Of a stretch of DNA of 64,000 nt, positions 8,851 through 16,412 are shown piece by piece. The stretch spans positions 1-64,000 of the forward strand of contig NZ_SVET01000009.1 in the NCBI RefSeq assembly GCF_015057245.1. Reading direction: 5' to 3'. How positions within the stretch are numbered: the stretch's first letter is position 1; each line of letters opens with the position of its first letter. The notes under the pieces are model-generated. The model searched no databases and was not told the DNA's origin. It saw only the letters and a list, made by a program, of their open reading frames with translations. The DNA is from Pseudobutyrivibrio ruminis. Its GTDB lineage: Bacteria > Bacillota > Clostridia > Lachnospirales > Lachnospiraceae. A program made the position numbers and the translations under genes.

Positions 8851-11103
8851 ATGAAAAAGAGATTTGTTTCTTTATTAATGGTTGCAGCTCTTGCTACTAG
8901 TATGGCAGCATGTGGAACAACTTCAGACACATCTGTTGAATCAACAACAGAAGCAACTGCAACTACTGAAGTAAGTGAGGAGCAAGCTTATATAGAGGAA
9001 ACTCTTAACCTTGCAAACAATGACGAAGTTACTTGGAGCTATGATTCCGAAGCAGATGCATGGATTATGTCAATTGTATCAGCTGTTGCTTATCCGGAAA
9101 TAGAAGATGAGCAGGGTGTTTCTGTTTGTGTTCCAGGGGCTTATGTAACTGGTATTGATACAGATGGTGATGGTGAGGCAGATGTTACTGCGACAGATTA
9201 TACTGAAGCAGTTAACGGTTCACTTGTAATTGATTACGAAGCTGAAATCGTCAGTTCAAATGGTCAGGTTTATACAGCAGCAACTGCTCCTGTAATTGTA
9301 AATACAGGTGCTGCCGGATATAGCTCATCAACAAATACTGAGGCTGCTACAACATATGCATCTGAGGGTTATATCAACATGTCTTGTGGTAACAGAGGAA
9401 AGAACGATACAGCAACAGATGAAGATGGAAATGAGTATTATACAGGCGATGCACCTAGCTGTCTTGTAGATCAAAAGAACGCTATTAGATTTGTTAAGTA
9501 TAATATCCTCCTAGGAAACCTTCCAGGAAGTACAGAATATTTTGTATCAACCGGTGGATCTGGTGGTGGAGCTCATGCGACTATGGTTGCGGCAACAGGC
9601 AACAATTCTGATTTCTATGATTATGAAATTGAAGCTGGTGCAGTAGGTGTTTACCAAAACGAGGATGGATCGTACTCAACATCAGTTACAATTGATGGAA
9701 CAACATATGAGATTTCAGATGGTGTTTGGGGATGTATGGCATACTCAGCAATTACATCTTTATATGAAGCCGATATGGCACTTGCCTTTGAATACTATAT
9801 GGATACTGATTATGATTTCGGTACAGAATTCAAGGAGCAGTTGGCAGAATACCTTTCAGAAGAGTATATGGAATATATCAATGAACAGAATCTTTCTGTG
9901 AATGAAGCAGATGTTGAGCTTGATATAAATGGCGATGGCGATATGACAGATACTATTTCACTTACTATCGAGTATGATGAGGAAAAGTATGCTGATACAA
10001 ATGGCTATGGTGGAACATATGTAGATTTCTATCTAGCAGAATTTGTTTCAAACCTTCAGTGGTATTTGGATAACTTAGATTATGCAGAAGGATGGACATG
10101 GTTTGATGAAGATGGTAATGCACTTTCTGATGAAGAGGTAGAAAACATGACTTCTGAGGAAAAAGCAGAGGCATTTATTGAAGGTAGATATGCAAAGAGC
10201 TCTTCAAGTGACGATATGATGGGCGGCCCTGGCGGCGGTGCACCAGATGGAGCACCTACAGGTGAGGCACCTACAGGAGAAGCTCCTGGTGATGCTAGCG
10301 CAGATACAGAGTCTGCTTCAGAAGATGAAGATAGAAGCTTCGCTAATGATGATGTAGCAGCAAACTCTGCTGGTGACACAATGGATGTTGGTACACCTGA
10401 TGAGGGAACAACTCAGTCTGCAGGTACAACTACTGATTCAGCTAACTACAGTACATATGAAGAAATGCTTGAAGCATACGAAAGCGATATTGCTGAAATT
10501 GAAGCTGGTGATAAGTATGGCAACAATATAGTAGATCTTTATAATCCACTTAACTACATTGGTGATGAAGATACTGATGACGCTACATGGGTAAGAATTC
10601 TTTGCGGTGCATCAGAAGGTGATATTTCAATGTTCAATTCTTTAAATCTTCAGATTGCAATGCTTTCTGCAGGTATTGATGCAACAATTGATTGGCAGTG
10701 GGATGGTGGACATGTTCCATCTGAAATCCTTGGAGATAGCCTTTCATACTATGTAGATAAGATGTATGGAGAATACGTAGATGGTGCAGTTTCTATCACA
10801 AAGGCAGAAGCAGAAACACAGACAGAAAATGGAGATGCTACTGAAGCAACAGGAACAGACATATCAAGTTGGGTTGATTACAGTGACATTTCATCGGTAT
10901 CATTTAGTCTCGCTGATGCTGTAAGTTACAGAACAAATGGCGCTAGCAAGACAGTACCAGGATTTGATGTTATGGATTACGGTCAGGAAGATTATGTATT
11001 CGGTGACAGCGATTCTGATGCACGTCATTGGAGCGAAAAGCTTCTAGAGGTATTGGAAGAGCACGCAGACGTACTTTCAGAATTATTCAATTCAGGAGAG
11101 TAA
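8851..11103 (+). CDS. Tannase-like alpha/beta-hydrolase lipoprotein
   Basis: A 750-residue secreted lipoprotein: signal peptide with lipobox cysteine at about 21 (SMAACG), then a Ser/Thr/Glu-rich linker. The core resembles subtype B tannases as I know them: SCGNRGKN, SCLVDQKNAIRFVKYN, and nucleophile Ser237 in GGSGGGAH. The probable triad partners are Asp591 (SEGDIS) and His621 (WDGGHVPSE). The expected role is cleaving galloyl or similar plant phenolic esters at the cell surface. A Gly/Pro/Ala/Glu/Asp-rich low-complexity stretch at about 450-530 splits the hydrolase. AAGGAGG precedes the ATG. Family is fairly sure; substrate is inference. Confidence 0.72.
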   Translation: MKKRFVSLLMVAALATSMAACGTTSDTSVESTTEATATTEVSEEQAYIEETLNLANNDEVTWSYDSEADAWIMSIVSAVAYPEIEDEQGVSVCVPGAYVTGIDTDGDGEADVTATDYTEAVNGSLVIDYEAEIVSSNGQVYTAATAPVIVNTGAAGYSSSTNTEAATTYASEGYINMSCGNRGKNDTATDEDGNEYYTGDAPSCLVDQKNAIRFVKYNILLGNLPGSTEYFVSTGGSGGGAHATMVAATGNNSDFYDYEIEAGAVGVYQNEDGSYSTSVTIDGTTYEISDGVWGCMAYSAITSLYEADMALAFEYYMDTDYDFGTEFKEQLAEYLSEEYMEYINEQNLSVNEADVELDINGDGDMTDTISLTIEYDEEKYADTNGYGGTYVDFYLAEFVSNLQWYLDNLDYAEGWTWFDEDGNALSDEEVENMTSEEKAEAFIEGRYAKSSSSDDMMGGPGGGAPDGAPTGEAPTGEAPGDASADTESASEDEDRSFANDDVAANSAGDTMDVGTPDEGTTQSAGTTTDSANYSTYEEMLEAYESDIAEIEAGDKYGNNIVDLYNPLNYIGDEDTDDATWVRILCGASEGDISMFNSLNLQIAMLSAGIDATIDWQWDGGHVPSEILGDSLSYYVDKMYGEYVDGAVSITKAEAETQTENGDATEATGTDISSWVDYSDISSVSFSLADAVSYRTNGASKTVPGFDVMDYGQEDYVFGDSDSDARHWSEKLLEVLEEHADVLSELFNSGE

Positions 11104-11144
11104 ATAATCTTGTATTAACAACATAAATTTCTAGAATTCGATTT

Positions 11145-11681
11145 TTAGCTTACAGTTTTTCTAGACCAAGCTGATGCGCCACATCTGGCACATCCATAGT
11201 ATCTATAATATTTAGTGAATTTAGAGTCTCGCTTGCGGTAGATTGTGGCACCACAGTTGCCGCAAGTGAAGACATATTTTACATTCATTTCTTTACTTTC
11301 GTAGTTTTCAACGCCTTTTTCTATACCTTGAGTAACACGCTTTATATTGTAACCGTACACTTGATTTACAACTTCTGCGTAATATTTCCATTTTCCAGTA
11401 TGACGCATGCATCCTTTGCAGGTATGAAGTAATTCATGAATTATAGTTTCTTTGCAGGCTGTTTCAGAAATTCTATCATCTTCTAAAAGCCTGGCAGCTA
11501 TTTCTATGGAGTAGCTACCATCTGGATTCAATTTACAAAGTCCCCAGCGAGTTTTTGCTCTAGTATTAATTTTCCAAGATGAAATGTTTCCTAATTTAAT
11601 TCCAAGATGAGTAACTTCATCTATGCACTTTTCTTTTAATGTTTCAAAATCCTTCAACGTTGTATATCCTTTGATTTTCAT
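11145..11681 (-). CDS. SprT-like zinc metalloprotease-fold protein
   Basis: 178 residues. The HELLH zinc motif sits mid-protein, preceded by the WGLC segment typical of SprT-like domains. The C-terminal third has two CxxC pairs (CGNC, CARC) that probably form a zinc ribbon. No signal peptide, so cytoplasmic. SprT-like domains are linked to DNA-protein crosslink proteolysis in eukaryotes; the bacterial role is poorly known. The start has no clear ribosome site. Convergent with the esterase gene; no terminator is evident between them. Confidence 0.8.
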   Translation of the reverse strand: MKIKGYTTLKDFETLKEKCIDEVTHLGIKLGNISSWKINTRAKTRWGLCKLNPDGSYSIEIAARLLEDDRISETACKETIIHELLHTCKGCMRHTGKWKYYAEVVNQVYGYNIKRVTQGIEKGVENYESKEMNVKYVFTCGNCGATIYRKRDSKFTKYYRYYGCARCGASAWSRKTVS

Positions 11682-11700
11682 GTCAAGTCTGATATTGGAA

Positions 11701-11729
11701 TTGTATCATATGTTATGATTATATATAAG
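11701..11729 (+). promoter_or_regulatory. Probable promoter of the nuclease gene
   Basis: TTGTAT (11701-11706), 17-bp spacer, TATAAG (11724-11729), about 25 bases before the start codon; AAGGAGGG lies between. Confidence 0.45.
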
Positions 11730-11753
11730 GCAAGACAGCAAGGAGGGACTTGA

Positions 11754-12509
11754 ATGAGAAAGAAAAAATTATATACGATTTTGATTGTATCAGTGTTATG
11801 CATAGCAGATTATTTGTACTATGGAACTAGCAATGCAGGTAATGATAATAATGAGATAGTAGAATCCATTGAAACTACTCAAGACACTGACAGTGATATT
11901 GATACAGTTCAACTTGATGAAGATTATACTGATAATCTTTATACAGTTGTAAACGACAATGTGCCATATTTTTCAGAGGAAGATTTGACTCGTACTGATG
12001 CTTTTGAAACATATAGTGAACTAGATTCTTTAGGCAGATGTGGAGTAGCTTATGCAAATATATGCCAGGAGCTTATGCCTACAGAACCACGAGGTGAAAT
12101 TGGTAGTGTAAAGCCTAGTGGATGGCATACTGTAAATTATCATGAATATGTGGATGGAAATTATCTTTACAATAGATGCCATCTAATTGGATACCAGCTA
12201 AGTGGTGAGAATGCCAATGAGAAAAATCTTATTACTGGCACTAGATATCTAAATGTTGAGGGAATGCTTCCTTTTGAAGATAAGGTTGCAGAATATGTCG
12301 AGGAGACAGGAAATCATGTTTTATACAGAGTCACACCTGTATTCGAAGGCGATAACTTGGTGGCTTCCGGTGTTCAGATGGAGGCTTATTCAGTAGAAGA
12401 TCAAGGGACAGGAGTTATGTTTAACGTATATTGTTACAATGTGCAGCCAGGAATAACTATCGACTATGCTACTGGTGAAAGCCAGCTAACTAGTGAGTCT
12501 AATGAATAG
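11754..12509 (+). CDS. Membrane-anchored DNA/RNA non-specific endonuclease (EndA-like)
   Basis: 251 residues with an N-terminal hydrophobic anchor (about 6-22) and an acidic linker, then a streptococcal EndA-type domain. NRCHLIGYQLSGENAN (from residue 140) matches the DRGH-type active site, with His143 as likely base, and KNLITGTRYLN matches the metal-binding Asn region. It precedes comEA and comEC, so it may make the single strand for uptake as EndA does in pneumococcus; a nutritional or defensive nuclease is the alternative. Confidence 0.85.
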   Translation: MRKKKLYTILIVSVLCIADYLYYGTSNAGNDNNEIVESIETTQDTDSDIDTVQLDEDYTDNLYTVVNDNVPYFSEEDLTRTDAFETYSELDSLGRCGVAYANICQELMPTEPRGEIGSVKPSGWHTVNYHEYVDGNYLYNRCHLIGYQLSGENANEKNLITGTRYLNVEGMLPFEDKVAEYVEETGNHVLYRVTPVFEGDNLVASGVQMEAYSVEDQGTGVMFNVYCYNVQPGITIDYATGESQLTSESNE

Positions 12510-12662
12510 ATTTATATCTATAAAAAACATTAAATTTTTGAAATTATGTCAAAATTATTTTGATTTTACAACATTTTGTAAAACTATTGTAATATATGAA
12601 AAAATTAGCTACAATAAGCAGGACGATATTGGAGTCTCCTACAGAAAATTATAGGAGATTAC
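12510..12662 (+). promoter_or_regulatory. comEA upstream region with palindrome and ribosome-site hairpin
   Basis: TTTTACAA (12564-12571) and TTGTAAAA (12576-12583) form a perfect 8-bp inverted repeat around CATT, a possible operator. Just before comEA, TCTCCTA (12635-12641) pairs perfectly with TAGGAGA (12652-12658), burying the AGGAG ribosome site of the ATG at 12663. No clear terminator for the nuclease gene is seen. Confidence 0.5.
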
Positions 12663-13235
12663 ATGAAGAAATTTTTATTTATTGCTTGTTGTAGCATTTT
12701 TTTATTTACAGGATGCGGTCAAGCATCATATTTTCAATCAACGGAGCTAGTAGATTCCACAGAAGAAACACCTAAAGAGCAAGAGATGGTTGAGGAATTA
12801 TTGCCGGAAACTATATTTGTTCAAGTTGCAGGTGCTGTTGAGAATCCTGATGTTTACGAATTACCAGTTGGCTCCAGAGTCTATGCAGCGATAGAAGCTG
12901 CAGGTGGTCTGTTAGATTCAGCAGACGATAGCGATATTAATCAGGCGTCAGTGCTTGAGGACGGACAGAAGCTATACGTATATACGATAGAAGAAGCCGA
13001 GGCACTAAAGCAAGAGATGATTGCATCGTCACAGCAGGACGACGGACTTGTCAATATTAATACAGCCAGCGCCGCTGAGCTTCAGTCATTACCTGGAATT
13101 GGAGAGGCTAAAGCAAAACAAATTGTATCCTACAGAGAGGCTAACGGAGATTTTTCTTCGATAGAGGATATAAAAAATGTTTCAGGAATAGGCGATGGTA
13201 TTTTCAACCAAATTAATTCACTTATCAAAATTTAG
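12663..13235 (+). CDS. comEA: ComEA-type competence DNA-binding lipoprotein
   Basis: 190 residues: signal peptide with lipobox ending at about Cys18 (LFTGC), an SLBB-like domain (about 57-115, IFVQVAGAVENPDVYELPVGSRV), and C-terminal paired helix-hairpin-helix motifs (VNINTASAAELQSLPGIGEAKA). ComEA binds double-stranded DNA at the cell surface and hands it to ComEC. Most Firmicute ComEA proteins have a transmembrane anchor; this one appears lipid-anchored. A response regulator gene follows 21 bases later. Confidence 0.9.
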   Translation: MKKFLFIACCSIFLFTGCGQASYFQSTELVDSTEETPKEQEMVEELLPETIFVQVAGAVENPDVYELPVGSRVYAAIEAAGGLLDSADDSDINQASVLEDGQKLYVYTIEEAEALKQEMIASSQQDDGLVNINTASAAELQSLPGIGEAKAKQIVSYREANGDFSSIEDIKNVSGIGDGIFNQINSLIKI

Positions 13236-13256
13236 AGAATAGTATAGAGGATTGTT

Positions 13257-13955
13257 ATGGCTAAAAAAGTTTTAGTAGTTGATGATGAAAAACTAATTGT
13301 AAAAGGAATTAGATTTTCTCTTGAGCAGGATGGTATGGAAGTGGATTGTGCTTATGATGGACAGGAGGCTCTTGATTTAGCTTCAGCCAATTCATACGAT
13401 ATGATTCTTCTTGACGTTATGCTTCCAAAGCTTGATGGATTTGAGGTTTGTCAAAGCATTAGAGAGTTTTCTAATGTTCCTATTGTTATGCTTACTGCTA
13501 AGGGCGATGATATGGATAAAATCCTTGGCCTCGAGTACGGCGCAGACGACTACATTACTAAGCCATTCAACATCCTTGAAGTAAAGGCTCGCATCAAAGC
13601 AATCATGAGAAGAGCAGCTTTGGGACAGCCAGTGGCAACTGATCATAAGGCAGAGGAAAACATCGTAGAGAACGGTGATTTAGTTTTAGATAAGAGCAAT
13701 CGCCGTCTTACAATTCTTGGTGTTGAATATAATCTTACTTCAAAGGAATTTGACATGCTTCTTTTACTTGTCACTAATCCTAAGAAAGTATTTTCAAGAG
13801 AGGATTTGCTCCACACTATTTGGGGAGAAGACTACCCTGGTGATGAGCGAACAGTAGATGTCCATGTCAGACGTCTCAGAGAAAAAATCGAGCCAAATCC
13901 AAAGGAGCCTAAATACGTTCGCACAAAGTGGGGCGTTGGCTACTATTATATGTAA
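13257..13955 (+). CDS. OmpR/PhoB-family response regulator in the com cluster
   Basis: 232 residues. Receiver domain with Asp53 in LLDVMLPKLDGF and Lys in YITKPFN, then a winged helix ending in RTKWGVGYYYM. It is followed 12 bases later by its sensor kinase gene. Located between comEA and comEC, so it is probably cotranscribed with DNA-uptake genes, though it could regulate something else. Confidence 0.94.
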   Translation: MAKKVLVVDDEKLIVKGIRFSLEQDGMEVDCAYDGQEALDLASANSYDMILLDVMLPKLDGFEVCQSIREFSNVPIVMLTAKGDDMDKILGLEYGADDYITKPFNILEVKARIKAIMRRAALGQPVATDHKAEENIVENGDLVLDKSNRRLTILGVEYNLTSKEFDMLLLLVTNPKKVFSREDLLHTIWGEDYPGDERTVDVHVRRLREKIEPNPKEPKYVRTKWGVGYYYM

Positions 13956-13967
13956 AGTGGGTTGTTA

Positions 13968-15404
13968 ATGAAAAAGTTATTTAGTCACGGTTATTTTCGC
14001 AGTATAGGTTTTAAAATAGCATTTATTATCATTTGCGTAGGCATCATTCCATTTGTGGTTTGTGTGCCTATTTCTATGCGTGCATATGAATCAGTTTCTA
14101 TCAGAACTGATGCAACAAATCTTATGGCACAGGCCATTTCCTACAATAGCCAAATTGTAACAAGCGGTTATCTTACAGGGGATGATAATTCACTACTTGA
14201 TACACAACTTAAAGCGGTAGCAGAAAGCTATAATGGTCGAATTCTAGTGGTGAATTCTGCTTTAAAGATAGTGAGAGATTCCTTCTCTGCTGACGTTGGA
14301 AAGACTGTTATTTGGGAGAATATTATATATTCGATGCAGGGACAGTCTTTGTATTACTATGATAAGCTTACCAATTATCTTATTGTTACAGTTCCTCTTA
14401 CCAGCTCAGAGGGAGAGACCGTTGGTGTTTTGGTTATTAACAAATCAATGGATTACATCCTTACAAATGAGGACACGTTTCTATCCTATATGTTAATAGG
14501 CGAGATTATTATTGTTTCTTTGACACTTATTGTTGCTGTGCTTTCTCATATTCACTTTACAAAGCCAATGAAGCGCATGTCTAAGTCTTTAGATGCGATT
14601 GTTCGTGAATATACAAGTGAGATGCCAGAGGAAAATTCATTCACAGAGTTACAGGATATTTCTTCAAAATTTAACGAAGTAATTGGAAAGCTGCACTCTA
14701 TAGATGAGTCTCGTCAGGAGTTTGTTTCAAACGTGTCTCATGAGCTAAAGACTCCACTTACATCTATGAAGGTTTTGGCGGATTCTCTTAATGGTTCAGA
14801 AGATGTACCAATCGAAATGTACAAGGAATTCATGCTGGATATTGGTGATGAGATTGATAGAGAAAACAAGATCATCAATGACCTTCTTAGTCTTGTAAGA
14901 ATGGATAAGAGTGGCGCACAGCTTAATGTTACAGCTGTAAACATCAATGAGCTTATTGAGCATATTCTAAAGAGACTTAAGCCTATTGCAGAAAAATCTG
15001 ATATTGAGGTAGTTTACGAATCATTTAGACCAGTTGTAGCAGAGGTAGATGAAGTCAAGTTTACACTTGTTGTTACCAATCTTGTTGAAAATGCTATTAA
15101 ATATAACAACGAAGGTGGATGGGTTCATATTTCATTAAATTCAGATCACCAATTCTTCTATATCAAGGTTGAAGACAATGGTCTTGGAATCCCTGAGGAT
15201 TCAGTGGAGCATATTTTTGAAAGATTTTATCGTGCAGATAAATCTCATTCTAGAGAAATAGGTGGAACAGGTCTTGGTTTGGCCATTACAAAGAGTGCTA
15301 TTGCTATGCACAATGGTGAAATAAAAGTCCGCTCAAAGCTCAATGAAGGCTCTACATTTGATGTGCGAATTCCTCTGAACTACATTGAAAAGGAGGTGCA
15401 CTAA
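13968..15404 (+). CDS. HAMP-containing sensor histidine kinase
   Basis: About 478 residues: TM1 about 13-37, an extracytoplasmic sensor region of about 140 residues, TM2 about 177-198, HAMP linker, HisKA (FVSNVSHELKTPLTSMK) and HATPase (NLVENAIKYN, VEDNGLGIP, GTGLGLAI). The ATG at 13968 fits the upstream AAGTGGG; a TTG two codons earlier is the alternative. Its stop overlaps the next ATG as TAATG, so the GerMN lipoprotein is translationally coupled. Confidence 0.93.
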   Translation: MKKLFSHGYFRSIGFKIAFIIICVGIIPFVVCVPISMRAYESVSIRTDATNLMAQAISYNSQIVTSGYLTGDDNSLLDTQLKAVAESYNGRILVVNSALKIVRDSFSADVGKTVIWENIIYSMQGQSLYYYDKLTNYLIVTVPLTSSEGETVGVLVINKSMDYILTNEDTFLSYMLIGEIIIVSLTLIVAVLSHIHFTKPMKRMSKSLDAIVREYTSEMPEENSFTELQDISSKFNEVIGKLHSIDESRQEFVSNVSHELKTPLTSMKVLADSLNGSEDVPIEMYKEFMLDIGDEIDRENKIINDLLSLVRMDKSGAQLNVTAVNINELIEHILKRLKPIAEKSDIEVVYESFRPVVAEVDEVKFTLVVTNLVENAIKYNNEGGWVHISLNSDHQFFYIKVEDNGLGIPEDSVEHIFERFYRADKSHSREIGGTGLGLAITKSAIAMHNGEIKVRSKLNEGSTFDVRIPLNYIEKEVH

Positions 15405-16393
15405 TGAAAAGATTACTTAGCTTAATTCTTACAATTACATTAGCCCTTTCAATGGTTTCTTGTGGATCAAAGAATGAAGAGTCGGACTATCAGATTTATT
15501 ATTTAAAATCTGATAAAGCGGGAATCGTTCCAATTGCTTATACTTTCCAGTCTGATAACACTGCAGAAATGGTAGAAGAGGCCATTAATGAGCTGGCTGA
15601 ATCTCCAGATGATATAGATTATATCAATACAATTCCATCAGAAGTTGAAGCGAAAAGTTGGGAAATCAACGATGGTAATCTTAGCCTATATTTAGTTGGA
15701 GGCTATGACTCATTAGATACTTACACAGAGATTCTTGTCAGAGCTGCTATCGTAAAAACGTTAGTTCAGATTGATGGTGTGGAATCTGTTTCTATCTATG
15801 TAAATGATGCGCCACTTGCTGATTCAAATGGTGATAGTATAGGTGCGATGACGGCAGATACCTTTATTGAGGATTTTGGACAGGAGACAGACTCTCTACT
15901 TTCATCAGAACTGACTTTATATTTTGCTAGTGCGGACGGTATGTCTACAGTGGCAGAAACAAGAGAGGTTTATTACAGTCGTAATGTTACAATTGAGAGA
16001 CTTGTTATAGAACAATTATTGAAGGGCCCTGATTCAGATGAGCTCCTTTCAGCGATTCCACCAGGAACAAAGCTTAATTCTATTTCTGTTTCAGAAAATG
16101 GAGTATGTATAGTCAACTTTGACGCTGCTATTGAGTCTACAGTAACAGGTGTCACTGAAAATGTTACTGTATACTCAATCGTAAATTCGTTGACAGAATT
16201 GGACAATATAAAGCAGGTACAGATTTTGGTTAATGGAGATACTCCACATATCTCTAACGTGGACGTAGACTTGTCTTCGTCTATTTCTCGCAATGAGGAT
16301 ATTATCAATGAACTTGCTGATCAAGATGAAGAAGACGAAGAGCTTTATTTGGAAGATGATAGCGATTTTGACTATACCGAAACAGAAGAATAA
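15404..16393 (+). CDS. Double GerMN-domain lipoprotein
   Basis: 329 residues: lipobox at about Cys20 (SMVSCGS), then two GerMN-like repeats at about 30-150 and 165-285 (each with a YYLKSD or LYFASADG strand, an IERLVIEQLLKGP-type helix and a VYVND or QILVNGD strand), and an acidic tail. It starts inside the kinase stop codon. The kinase plus GerMN lipoprotein pairing recalls MtrB-LpqB of actinobacteria, where the lipoprotein modulates the kinase. A similar role here is inference. Confidence 0.85.
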   Translation: MKRLLSLILTITLALSMVSCGSKNEESDYQIYYLKSDKAGIVPIAYTFQSDNTAEMVEEAINELAESPDDIDYINTIPSEVEAKSWEINDGNLSLYLVGGYDSLDTYTEILVRAAIVKTLVQIDGVESVSIYVNDAPLADSNGDSIGAMTADTFIEDFGQETDSLLSSELTLYFASADGMSTVAETREVYYSRNVTIERLVIEQLLKGPDSDELLSAIPPGTKLNSISVSENGVCIVNFDAAIESTVTGVTENVTVYSIVNSLTELDNIKQVQILVNGDTPHISNVDVDLSSSISRNEDIINELADQDEEDEELYLEDDSDFDYTETEE

Positions 16394-16412
16394 TATTTAA
16401 CAAGGAGGACAT

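Noticed and set aside
10080..10379. Minus-strand reading frame within the esterase gene
   Set aside because: It is the reverse of the low-complexity Gly/Pro/Ala coding region, with no ribosome site or recognisable domain.
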